The notes under the pieces were generated by a model. The model was not told the DNA's origin and did not search any database. It was given only the letters and a program-made list of their open reading frames with translations. A DNA stretch of 10,768 nt from Gemmatimonadota bacterium (GTDB lineage: Bacteria > Gemmatimonadota > Gemmatimonadetes > Longimicrobiales > RSA9), in contig JADGGV010000090.1 of assembly GCA_019689775.1 (NCBI GenBank), positions 1-10,768 of the forward strand, in the 5' to 3' direction. The position numbers and the translations under genes were made by a program. Positions 5,691 to 10,768 of this stretch are shown here, in pieces (positions within the stretch are counted from its first letter, which is position 1; the number at the start of each line of letters is the position of its first letter).

Positions 5691-5954
5691 TCACTGAGCC
5701 CGCTCGACGATCTCGACGACGCGCCAGCGCTTCTGCTTCGACAGTGGGCGCGTCTCCATGATGCGGACGACGTCGCCCTCCTTCGCCGTGTTCTCCTCGT
5801 CGTGCGCGTAGTACTTCTTCGTGCGCACTACCTGCTTGCCGTACAGCCGGTCCGCGACGCGCCGCTCGACCGCAACCACCACGGTCTTCTGCATCTTGGC
5901 GCTCACGACGGTCCCCTGACGGACCTTCCGGCTACCCCTGGTTTCGTTCGCCAT
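5691..5954 (-). CDS. rpsQ: 30S ribosomal protein S17
   Basis: S17 is a primary 16S rRNA binder of the OB-fold class, active in early 30S assembly. The 87-residue product has the conserved RQGTVVSAKMQKTVVVAVER strand region (about 12-31), then the KKYYAHDEENTAKEGDVVRI segment and METRPLSKQKRWRVVEIVER near the end. The last contains the S17 signature around GDxVxIxExRPLSKxK. Start is ATG preceded by AAGGGACG. It is the last gene of the S10 cluster in the E. coli sense. Here rplN follows after 7 nt, so there is no break between the S10 and spc clusters. Confidence 0.98.
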   Translation of the reverse strand: MANETRGSRKVRQGTVVSAKMQKTVVVAVERRVADRLYGKQVVRTKKYYAHDEENTAKEGDVVRIMETRPLSKQKRWRVVEIVERAQ

Positions 5955-5960
5955 CGTCCC

Positions 5961-6164
5961 TTACCGCGTGGCCTGGGCGAGCTCGCGCTCGCGAAGGATC
6001 GTCTTCATCCGCGCGAGGTCGCGGCGGAGGCTGACCAGCAACGCCGGATTCTCGAGTTGCTGCGTCGCGCTGCGGAAACGGAGCCGGAACAGCTCCTCTG
6101 CGATCTCGGAGATCCGGCCGCGGATCTCCTCGTCGGTCATGTCCCTGATCTCCGCGGCTTTCAC
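5961..6164 (-). CDS. rpmC: 50S ribosomal protein L29
   Basis: L29 is a small helical protein at the tunnel exit next to L23. The 67-residue product has the typical pattern: an N-terminal helix (IRDMTDEEIRGRISEIAEEL) and the conserved FRLRFRSATQQLENPALLVSLRRDLARMKTILRERE in two further parts of the coiled hairpin. The start is GTG in a GTGA overlap with rplP. A near-perfect AAGGAGGTG site just upstream strongly supports it and is the best ribosome site in the window. Stop TAA lies 6 nt before rpsQ. Confidence 0.97.
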   Translation of the reverse strand: MKAAEIRDMTDEEIRGRISEIAEELFRLRFRSATQQLENPALLVSLRRDLARMKTILRERELAQATR

Positions 6165-6592
6165 TCCGCACCTCCTTCGGCCGCCCGCTCGCGCACGACG
6201 AACCGCGTCTTCACGGGGAGCTTCGCGGCCGCGAGCTCGAACGCCCGCCGCGCCACGTCCTCAGCCACCCCCTCCATCTCGAACATCACGCGACCCGGCT
6301 TCACCACCGCGACCCACGTCTCCGGGCTCCCCTTCCCCTTCCCCATCCGCGTCTCCGCCGGCTTCTTCGTCAGCGGCTTGTCGGGGAAGATCCGGATCCA
6401 GACCTTGCCCCCGCGCTTCACGTAGCGCGTCATCGCCACGCGGGCCGCCTCAATCTGCCGGTTGGAGATCCACCCCGGCTCGAGCGTCTGGAGGCCGTAG
6501 TCGCCGAACGCCACCGTCGCGCCCCGCGTCGCCTGGCCGCGCATGCGGCCCTTCTGCTGCTTCCGGTACTTGACTCTCTTTGGCGCCAGCAT
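6161..6592 (-). CDS. rplP: 50S ribosomal protein L16
   Basis: L16 organises the A-site tRNA pocket and the GTPase-associated region of the 50S. The 143-residue sequence starts MLAPKRVKYRKQQKGRMRG and has the conserved YGLQTLEPGWISNRQIEAAR segment and the PAETRMGKGKGSPE loop. Arg82 is equivalent to the E. coli Arg81 that is hydroxylated by YcfD/RoxA, although the modifying enzyme cannot be judged from here. The WIRIFPDKPLTKKP motif lies at 65-78. Only 3 nt separate it from rpsC, and its TGA stop overlaps the rpmC GTG start by 4 nt (GTGA). Confidence 0.98.
   Translation of the reverse strand: MLAPKRVKYRKQQKGRMRGQATRGATVAFGDYGLQTLEPGWISNRQIEAARVAMTRYVKRGGKVWIRIFPDKPLTKKPAETRMGKGKGSPETWVAVVKPGRVMFEMEGVAEDVARRAFELAAAKLPVKTRFVVRERAAEGGAE
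6169..6177 (-). promoter_or_regulatory. Strong Shine-Dalgarno deciding the rpmC GTG start
   Basis: AAGGAGGTG on the mRNA strand lies 4 nt before the GTG at 6164 (AGGAGGT ends 5 nt from the start). This supports the non-ATG start and the GTGA overlap with rplP. Confidence 0.85.
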
Positions 6593-6595
6593 CGC

Positions 6596-7267
6596 TTACC
6601 GCCCCTCTCCGCCACCGGTAGAGTAGGTCCGCCCCCGCCGGTCCTCCACCACCTCGCCCTTGAAGATCCAGACCTTCACCCCGATGGTCCCGTAGGTCGT
6701 CTTCGCCGTCGACTGCGCGTAGTCGATGTCCGCCCGCAACGTGTGCAGCGGCACGCGCCCCTCGTGGTACCCCTCGGTCCGCGCGATCTCCGCGCCCCCG
6801 AGCCGCCCCGAGACCTGCACCTTGATCCCCTCCGCGCCGGCCCGCATCGCGCCCTGCACCGCCCGCTTCATCGCACGCCGGAACGAGATCCGCTGCTGGA
6901 GCTGGTGGGCGATGTTGTCGGCGACGAGCTGCGCGTCCAGCTCCGGACGCTTCGTCTCCTCGACGTTGACCGCGACCTCGCTCTTCGTCAGGTGCGCCAG
7001 CTCGTCGCGCAGCTTGTCGACCTCGGCGCCCTGCTTCCCGATCACCACCCCCGGCCGCGCCGTGTGGATCGTGACCACGATCTTCTGCGGCTTGCGGTCG
7101 ATCTCGATCTCCGACGTCGCCGCGTGGCTCAGCCGCTGGTGCAGGTACTTCCGGATCGTCTCATCCTCCATCAGCAGCTCGCTGAAGTTACGCTCCGCGT
7201 ACCAGCGAGACTTCCACGGCTTGATGATCCCGAGCCGGAACCCGCGCGGATGGGTTTTCTGTCCCAT
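6596..7267 (-). CDS. rpsC: 30S ribosomal protein S3
   Basis: S3 forms the mRNA entry site of the 30S subunit with S4 and S5 and has helicase-like activity there. The 223-residue protein begins MGQKTHPRGFRLGI, followed by a type II KH domain with the GKQG loop at residues 77-80 in GVVIGKQGAEVDKLRDEL. The C-terminal domain has RRAMKRAVQGAMRAGAEGIK and the GRLGGAEIARTE motif, and the tail ends in a short glycine-rich GGGEGR. It is slightly shorter than the E. coli protein (233) because the tail is trimmed. A strong GGAGG site formed by the last rplV codons lies 9 nt upstream of the ATG. Confidence 0.98.
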   Translation of the reverse strand: MGQKTHPRGFRLGIIKPWKSRWYAERNFSELLMEDETIRKYLHQRLSHAATSEIEIDRKPQKIVVTIHTARPGVVIGKQGAEVDKLRDELAHLTKSEVAVNVEETKRPELDAQLVADNIAHQLQQRISFRRAMKRAVQGAMRAGAEGIKVQVSGRLGGAEIARTEGYHEGRVPLHTLRADIDYAQSTAKTTYGTIGVKVWIFKGEVVEDRRGRTYSTGGGEGR

Positions 7268-7271
7268 GTGT

Positions 7272-7622
7272 TTACTTCCTCCGATCGACGACGATCACCA
7301 CGTGGCTCGTGGGACGCCGGATCGGCGCCGCCCGCCCCATGGCGGCCGCACGCCAGCGCTTCAGCCGCGGCCCCCCGTTCACGTAGGCCTCCTTGACGTA
7401 GAGCTCGTCGACGTCGACGAACTCCCCTTCCGCCTCCGCCTTGGCCCGCGCGTTCGCCACCGCCGAGCGCAGCGTCTTCTCCACCTGCTCCGCCGCGCGC
7501 TTCTTCGAGAACCGCAGCAGCGCGTACGCCTCGTTCACACCACGGCCGCGGACCAGGTCGGCCACCAGCCGCATCTTGCGCGGGCTCTGCCGGATGTGCT
7601 TCGATTCCGCTCGAGCTCTCAT
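7272..7622 (-). CDS. rplV: 50S ribosomal protein L22
   Basis: L22 binds 23S rRNA domains and sends a long beta-hairpin into the exit tunnel next to L4. The 116-residue product has the ESKHIRQSPRKMRLVADLVRG segment near the N-terminus and the hairpin with GGPRLKRWRAAAMGRAAPIRRPTSH near the C-terminus (about residues 83-107). The open frame extends upstream to 7700, but that part only overlaps rpsS out of frame. The ATG at 7622, preceded by GGGCGG and 10 nt after the rpsS stop, gives the normal family length. Stop TAA lies 4 nt before rpsC, and the rpsC ribosome site overlaps the last rplV codons. Confidence 0.97.
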   Translation of the reverse strand: MRARAESKHIRQSPRKMRLVADLVRGRGVNEAYALLRFSKKRAAEQVEKTLRSAVANARAKAEAEGEFVDVDELYVKEAYVNGGPRLKRWRAAAMGRAAPIRRPTSHVVIVVDRRK

Positions 7623-7632
7623 CGTTCCGCCC

Positions 7633-7920
7633 TTACTTGGCCTTGGACCGCTTGTCGGCCAGCTTGCCGCCGTGGCCGCGGAAGAGGCGCGTGGGCGCAA
7701 ACTCGCCCAGCTTGTGCCCCACCATGTTCTCCGTGATGTACACCGGGATGAACTTGTTCCCGTTGTGCACCGCCAGCGTATGGCCCACGAACTCGGGCGA
7801 GATCGTCGACGCGCGCGCCCACGTCTTGATCACCCGCTTCTCGCCACGCTGGTTCATCGCCTGGATCTTTTCGAGCAGGCGGGCCGCGATGAAGGGGCCC
7901 TTCTTAACCGATCGGCTCAT
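7633..7920 (-). CDS. rpsS: 30S ribosomal protein S19
   Basis: A 95-residue protein starting MSRSVKKGPFIAARLLEKIQ, the classic S19 N-terminus. The conserved VGHTLAVHNGNKFIPVYITE and HKLGEFAPTRLFRGHGG segments follow (about residues 46-85). S19 lies in the 30S head with S13 and contacts the A-site tRNA region and the B1a bridge to 23S rRNA. Start ATG is preceded by GAGGGACC and lies 15 nt after the rplB stop. The gene ends with TAA, 10 nt before rplV. Its upstream sequence GACGAGGGACC-ATG resembles the ribosome sites of rpsN and rplR. Confidence 0.98.
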   Translation of the reverse strand: MSRSVKKGPFIAARLLEKIQAMNQRGEKRVIKTWARASTISPEFVGHTLAVHNGNKFIPVYITENMVGHKLGEFAPTRLFRGHGGKLADKRSKAK

Positions 7921-7935
7921 GGTCCCTCGTCACCC

Positions 7936-8775
7936 TCACGTCGTGGCCTTGCCGCGCTTGCGACCGCGGACGATGTACTTGTTGGAGGCCTTCTTCTTCT
8001 TCCGCGTCTTGCGCCCCTCCGGCTTGCCCCAGGGCGAGACCGGCGGCCGGCCGCCCGACGTCTTCCCCTCACCGCCGCCCAGCGGGTGATCGATCGGGTT
8101 CATGGCCACGCCGCGCACCTTCGGGCGACGCCCGCGCCAGCGCGTCGCGCCGGCCTTCCCCACGCTCTGTAGCTCGTGGTCGATGTTGCCGACCTGCCCC
8201 ACGGTGGCGAAGCAGGCGCCGTGCACCATGCGCACCTCCGTGGACGGCATGCGGAGCGTGACGTAGTCGCCCTCCTTCGCCACCACCTGCGCAGCGGCAC
8301 CGGCCGAGCGCACGATCTGGCCGCCCTTCCCCGGCTTCAGCTCGATGTTGTGGACCATCGTGCCGAGCGGGATCTCGGCGAGCGGGAGCGCGTTCCCGAT
8401 CCGAATGTCCGAGCCGGGCCCGGCCACCACCGTGTCGCCCTGGTTGAGCCCGCGGGGGTGGAGGATGTAGCGCTTCTCCCCGTCCGCGTAGTGGATCAGG
8501 GCGATGTTCGCCGTGCGGTTCGGGTCGTACTCGATGTGGGCGACGACGCCCGGCACGCCCGGCTTATCCCGCTTGAAGTCGATGCGCCGGTACTGCCGCT
8601 TGGCGCCGCCGCCGCGACGGCGCGACGTGACGCGCCCGTGGCTGTTTCGGCCGCCGGTCTTCTTGATCGGCTCGAGCAGCGACTTCTCGGGCTCGGTCCG
8701 CGTGATGACGTCGTGCTCGACGATCGCGCGGAAGCGCAAGCTCGCGGTCACCGGCTTGAACTTCTTGATCGGCAT
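7936..8775 (-). CDS. rplB: 50S ribosomal protein L2
   Basis: L2 is a large, highly conserved 23S rRNA binder needed for subunit joining and peptidyl transferase activity. The 279-residue protein has the N-terminal RNA-binding half (GRNSHGRVTSRRRGGGAKRQ at about 42-61) and the C-terminal SH3-like half with VRGVAMNPIDHPLGGGEG at about 220-237. His230 in DHP corresponds to the conserved L2 histidine linked to peptidyl transfer. The next histidine of the common DHPHGGGEG form is Leu here, and the later GRHPV motif reads GRPPV; both look like lineage variation. The C-terminus is lysine- and arginine-rich. Start is ATG with GAGGGG upstream, 1 nt after rplW. Confidence 0.98.
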   Translation of the reverse strand: MPIKKFKPVTASLRFRAIVEHDVITRTEPEKSLLEPIKKTGGRNSHGRVTSRRRGGGAKRQYRRIDFKRDKPGVPGVVAHIEYDPNRTANIALIHYADGEKRYILHPRGLNQGDTVVAGPGSDIRIGNALPLAEIPLGTMVHNIELKPGKGGQIVRSAGAAAQVVAKEGDYVTLRMPSTEVRMVHGACFATVGQVGNIDHELQSVGKAGATRWRGRRPKVRGVAMNPIDHPLGGGEGKTSGGRPPVSPWGKPEGRKTRKKKKASNKYIVRGRKRGKATT

Positions 8776-8776
8776 A

Positions 8777-9067
8777 TCAGATCCCCTCGTAGACGTCGAT
8801 CTTCTCGCCTTCGGCGAGCGTCACGATCGCCTTCTTGTAGGCGGGGCGGCGGCCGAGGCTGCGCCCCACGCGGCGCCACTTGCCGCGCACGTTCATCGTG
8901 CGGACGCCGGCCACCTTCACGTTGAAGAGCTGCTCGACGGCGCGCCGGATCTCGATCTTGTTGGCCGCCTTCGCCACGACGAACGTGTACGCGCCGAGCG
9001 CATCGCCGAGCTCGGTCGAGCGCTCCGTGACGACCGGCCGGATGATCACCTCCCGCGGATCACGCAT
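8777..9067 (-). CDS. rplW: 50S ribosomal protein L23
   Basis: The 96-residue product begins MRDPREVIIRPVVTERSTEL, the L23 signature start, and continues with the conserved YTFVVAKAANKIEIRRAVEQ and FNVKVAGVRTMNVRGK segments. L23 lies at the tunnel exit, where it docks trigger factor and signal recognition particle. Length matches the short bacterial form. The start codon lies inside the end of rplD (8-nt overlap), and a perfect GGAGGT site at 9073-9078 sits 5 nt before it, so this start is well supported. The stop TGA is followed after 1 nt by the rplB ATG (TGATATG), a tight coupling arrangement. Confidence 0.98.
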   Translation of the reverse strand: MRDPREVIIRPVVTERSTELGDALGAYTFVVAKAANKIEIRRAVEQLFNVKVAGVRTMNVRGKWRRVGRSLGRRPAYKKAIVTLAEGEKIDVYEGI

Positions 9068-9695
9068 TGGCCACCTCCGCCTGCGCGATGCGGTCGAGCG
9101 CCGACGTCTCGATGACGACCGTGTCCGCCCAAAGGACGTCGTAGGTCGACTCCTGGCCGAACGCCGCGACCTCGACCTCCGGCAGGTTGCGGGCGGACAG
9201 ATACACGTTCGGCTTGTAGCCGTCCGTCAGGATCAAGACCTTCCCCCGCGCCGCCGAGCCCGTCAGGAAGCGGACGATCCGCTTCGTCTTCGGCGCCTCC
9301 ACCTGGAGGCCATCGAGCAGGAAGATCGCGCCGTCCCGGGCCCGCGCGTTCAGCGCCGAGCGGCGCGCGAGCGCGCGCAGCTTCTTCGGCACCGCCTCCT
9401 TGTAGTTCCGGTTGCCGCGCGGCCCGAAGACCGTGCCGCCGCCCCGCCAGTGCGGCGCGCGCGTCGAGCCCTGACGCGCCCGCCCCGTCCCCTTCTGGCG
9501 CCACGGCTTGCTGTTCCCGCCGGAGACCTCGGCCCGCGTCTTCGTGTGCGCCGTCCCCACCCGCTGGTTCGCCTGATACGCCTTCACGACCTGCCACAGC
9601 GCGGTCTCGTGGATCGTGCCGTCGAAGAGCGACTCCGGTAGCTCGCGCTCGCCGGTCCGCTCCCCCTCGGCCGAAAATACCGGTGCCTTGAACAT
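9060..9695 (-). CDS. rplD: 50S ribosomal protein L4
   Basis: L4 binds 23S rRNA and lines the exit tunnel with an extended loop. The central motif series GNSKPWRQKGTGRARQGSTR and APHWRGGGTVFGPRGNRNY (about residues 60-100) is that loop and is diagnostic. The C-terminal half has the Rossmann-like LTDGYKPNVYLSARNL segment. Two in-frame ATGs lie at the start: 9701 (MAMFKAP) and 9695 (MFKAP). AGGAG at 9704-9708 is only 2 nt from the first but 8 nt from the second, so I chose the second, giving 211 residues; the choice is not certain. In E. coli L4 also represses the S10 operon, but the leader it acts on is not visible here. The 3' end overlaps rplW by 8 nt. Confidence 0.96.
   Translation of the reverse strand: MFKAPVFSAEGERTGERELPESLFDGTIHETALWQVVKAYQANQRVGTAHTKTRAEVSGGNSKPWRQKGTGRARQGSTRAPHWRGGGTVFGPRGNRNYKEAVPKKLRALARRSALNARARDGAIFLLDGLQVEAPKTKRIVRFLTGSAARGKVLILTDGYKPNVYLSARNLPEVEVAAFGQESTYDVLWADTVVIETSALDRIAQAEVANA
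9073..9078 (-). promoter_or_regulatory. Shine-Dalgarno of rplW inside rplD
   Basis: GGAGGT lies 5 nt before the rplW ATG at 9067 and within the final codons of rplD. It confirms the 8-nt overlap between the two genes. Confidence 0.85.
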
Positions 9696-9703
9696 CGCCA
9701 TAT

Positions 9704-9708
9704 CTCCT
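9704..9708 (-). promoter_or_regulatory. Shine-Dalgarno favouring the second ATG of rplD
   Basis: AGGAG is followed by AT and the first ATG (9701), which is too close, while the second ATG (9695) is 8 nt away. This is the reason for the start chosen for L4. Confidence 0.6.
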
Positions 9709-9724
9709 GCGCCGCCCGGCCGCG

Positions 9725-10345
9725 TCAGCTCTTGCGCACGTAGACGACGCTGTCCCGGGCCCCCGGGACCGCGCCGCGGACGAAGAGGAGGTTCCTCTCC
9801 GCATCCACGCGCTCGATCCGGAGGTTGCGGATCGTCATCTGTGCGTCGCCCATGTGCCCGGGCATCTTCTTGCCCTTGATGACCCGCGACGGGTTCGTCC
9901 CGGGGCCCAGCGTACCCACGTTGCGCCGCTTCGGGTGCCCGTGCGAGGCCGGCCGGCCGCGGAAGCCGTGGCGCTTGACCGCGCCCTGGAAGCCACGACC
10001 CTTCGTCGTGCCGGTGATCTTCACGCGCTCGCCGACCTCGAACTGCTCGACCGTGAGGCGCTGCCCCACCTCGAAGCTCGTCGGCTCCGGGGTCCGGAAC
10101 TCCCGCACCACCCGCGGCGCCGCCTCGAGCCCCGCCTTCCGGGCGTGCCCCAGCTCCGCGCGCGTCGCGTGCTTCGGCTTGCGCTCGCCCCAGCCGATCT
10201 GGATCGCGGCGTACCCGTCCCGCTCCGGCGTCTTCACCTGCGTCACCGGACAGGGACCGGCCTCGATCACGGTCACCGGCACGACGGCGCCCGCGCTGTC
10301 GAAGATCTGGGTCATCCCCAGCTTGCGTCCAATCAGTCCCGCCAT
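9725..10345 (-). CDS. rplC: 50S ribosomal protein L3
   Basis: L3 is a primary 23S rRNA binder near the peptidyl transferase centre and an early assembly initiator. The 206-residue product starts MAGLIGRKLGMTQIFD, the typical L3 N-terminus, and contains the long rRNA-penetrating loop (GRGFQGAVKRHGFRG, then RRNVGTLGPGTNPSRVIKGKKMPGH at about residues 146-170). It closes with the conserved ERVDAERNLLFVRGAVPG segment. The glutamine that PrmB methylates in E. coli L3 (GQNQTPG context) is not present here (GPGTNPS), which is normal outside gammaproteobacteria. The upstream ribosome site is weak (AAGGT about 10 nt before ATG) and only 3 nt separate it from rpsJ, which suggests coupled translation. 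Stop is TGA. Confidence 0.98.
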   Translation of the reverse strand: MAGLIGRKLGMTQIFDSAGAVVPVTVIEAGPCPVTQVKTPERDGYAAIQIGWGERKPKHATRAELGHARKAGLEAAPRVVREFRTPEPTSFEVGQRLTVEQFEVGERVKITGTTKGRGFQGAVKRHGFRGRPASHGHPKRRNVGTLGPGTNPSRVIKGKKMPGHMGDAQMTIRNLRIERVDAERNLLFVRGAVPGARDSVVYVRKS

Positions 10346-10348
10346 GGC

Positions 10349-10657
10349 TCAGTCAACCTTGATCTCGACGTCCACGCCGGCCGGGAGATCGAGCTTCGTC
10401 AGGGCGTCGATGGTCTGCGGCCGCGAGTCGATGATGTCGATGACCCGCTTGTGCGTCTTCAGCTCGAACTGCTCGCGGCTCTTCTTGTCCACGTGCGGCG
10501 ACCGCAGCACGGTCCACCGCTGGACCCGCGTGGGCAGCGGGATCGGGCCGCTGACCTTCGCGCCGCTCTTCTCGGCCGTGCGCACGATGTCCGACGCCGT
10601 CTGGTCGATGACCGCGTGATCGAACGCCTTCAGCCGGATCCGGATCTTCCCAGCCAT
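10349..10657 (-). CDS. rpsJ: 30S ribosomal protein S10
   Basis: This 102-residue protein has the usual S10 length and starts MAGKIRIRLKAFDHAVIDQT, a clear family match. S10 sits in the head of the small subunit and, as NusE, also joins NusB in antitermination complexes. The stretch SGPIPLPTRVQRWTVLRSPH (about residues 35-54) is the conserved loop and strand region, followed by the KSREQFELKTHKR segment. It starts with ATG preceded by a purine-rich GAAGAAGG, is the first gene of the S10 cluster, and is followed by rplC after only 3 nt. The 18-nt gap from tuf leaves no room for the long S10 leader that L4 binds in E. coli. Confidence 0.98.
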   Translation of the reverse strand: MAGKIRIRLKAFDHAVIDQTASDIVRTAEKSGAKVSGPIPLPTRVQRWTVLRSPHVDKKSREQFELKTHKRVIDIIDSRPQTIDALTKLDLPAGVDVEIKVD

Positions 10658-10675
10658 TGTACCCTTCTTCGTCGC

Positions 10676-10768
10676 TTACTGGATGATCTCGGTGACGACG
10701 CCGGCACCGACGGTGCGGCCGCCCTCGCGGATCGCGAAGCGCAGCTCCTTCTCCATGGCGATCGGGCT
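10676..10768 (-). CDS. tuf: Elongation factor Tu, C-terminal 30 residues (partial)
   Basis: Translating the minus strand from the window edge gives 30 residues ending in REGGRTVGAGVVTEIIQ and a TAA stop. This is the hallmark C-terminus of EF-Tu, the GTPase that delivers aminoacyl-tRNA to the ribosome; the segment belongs to its domain 3 beta-barrel. The upstream part of the gene lies outside the window. The stop is 18 nt before the rpsJ start, so tuf is very probably co-transcribed with the S10 cluster, as in many bacteria with a joined str-S10 arrangement. The family usually ends in Lys, and here it ends in Gln, a minor variation. Identity is near certain despite the short fragment. Whether the genome has a second tuf copy cannot be told. 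Confidence 0.95.
   Translation of the reverse strand, partial: SPIAMEKELRFAIREGGRTVGAGVVTEIIQ

Noticed and set aside
82..10768. Novel defence, mobile or biosynthetic system hidden in the window
   Set aside because: All coding space is occupied by intact, syntenic tuf-S10-spc genes. No inserted gene, repeat array, tRNA, transposase or frameshifted remnant was found on either strand.

Overview
The window is one uninterrupted minus-strand block of translation and secretion genes. It reads right to left as the end of tuf, the complete S10 cluster (rpsJ, rplC, rplD, rplW, rplB, rpsS, rplV, rpsC, rplP, rpmC, rpsQ) and the complete spc cluster up to secY (rplN, rplX, rplE, rpsN, rpsH, rplF, rplR, rpsE, rpmD, rplO, secY). 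Gene order is the canonical bacterial one, every ribosomal protein gene is intact, and no foreign gene is inserted. Composition is strongly GC-rich with GC-ending codons, Shine-Dalgarno sites of the GGAGG type are common, and a 61-residue zinc-ribbon S14 replaces the long cysteine-free form. These fit a free-living high-GC bacterium. Gemmatimonadota or a related lineage is a guess from general impression, not something I can prove here.

Layout by position: 10676-10768 is the tuf 3' end. 5691-10657 is the S10 cluster, whose genes are joined by gaps of -8 to about 30 nt. 82-5683 is the spc cluster. The junction between the two clusters (rpsQ-rplN) is only 7 nt, so they almost certainly form one transcription unit. 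I see no promoter or rho-independent terminator inside. Translational coupling is suggested by TGATG, GTGA and two 8-nt overlaps. Only two internal gaps exceed 30 nt: rplX-rplE (62 nt) and rpsN-rpsH (70 nt). Positions 1-81, past the secY stop, are nearly pure G/C homopolymers (G13, G15, C8) and carry no gene. They may be a contig-end artefact.

The most interesting signal is in the rpsN-rpsH gap. The transcript there carries a copy of the ribosomal protein S8 binding core of 16S rRNA helix 21 (E. coli A595-C599 and G639-U644, 11 of 11 bases, in the same helical context). It sits directly upstream of rpsH, the gene for S8. The stem closing this element pairs the rpsH Shine-Dalgarno sequence with an upstream CUCCUA. 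A second, 10-bp hairpin just before it uses that same CUCCUA strand, so the two folds exclude each other. This looks like an S8 autoregulatory switch placed at rpsH itself, rather than at rplE as in E. coli. The rest of the window is an ordinary, well-conserved ribosomal protein operon.
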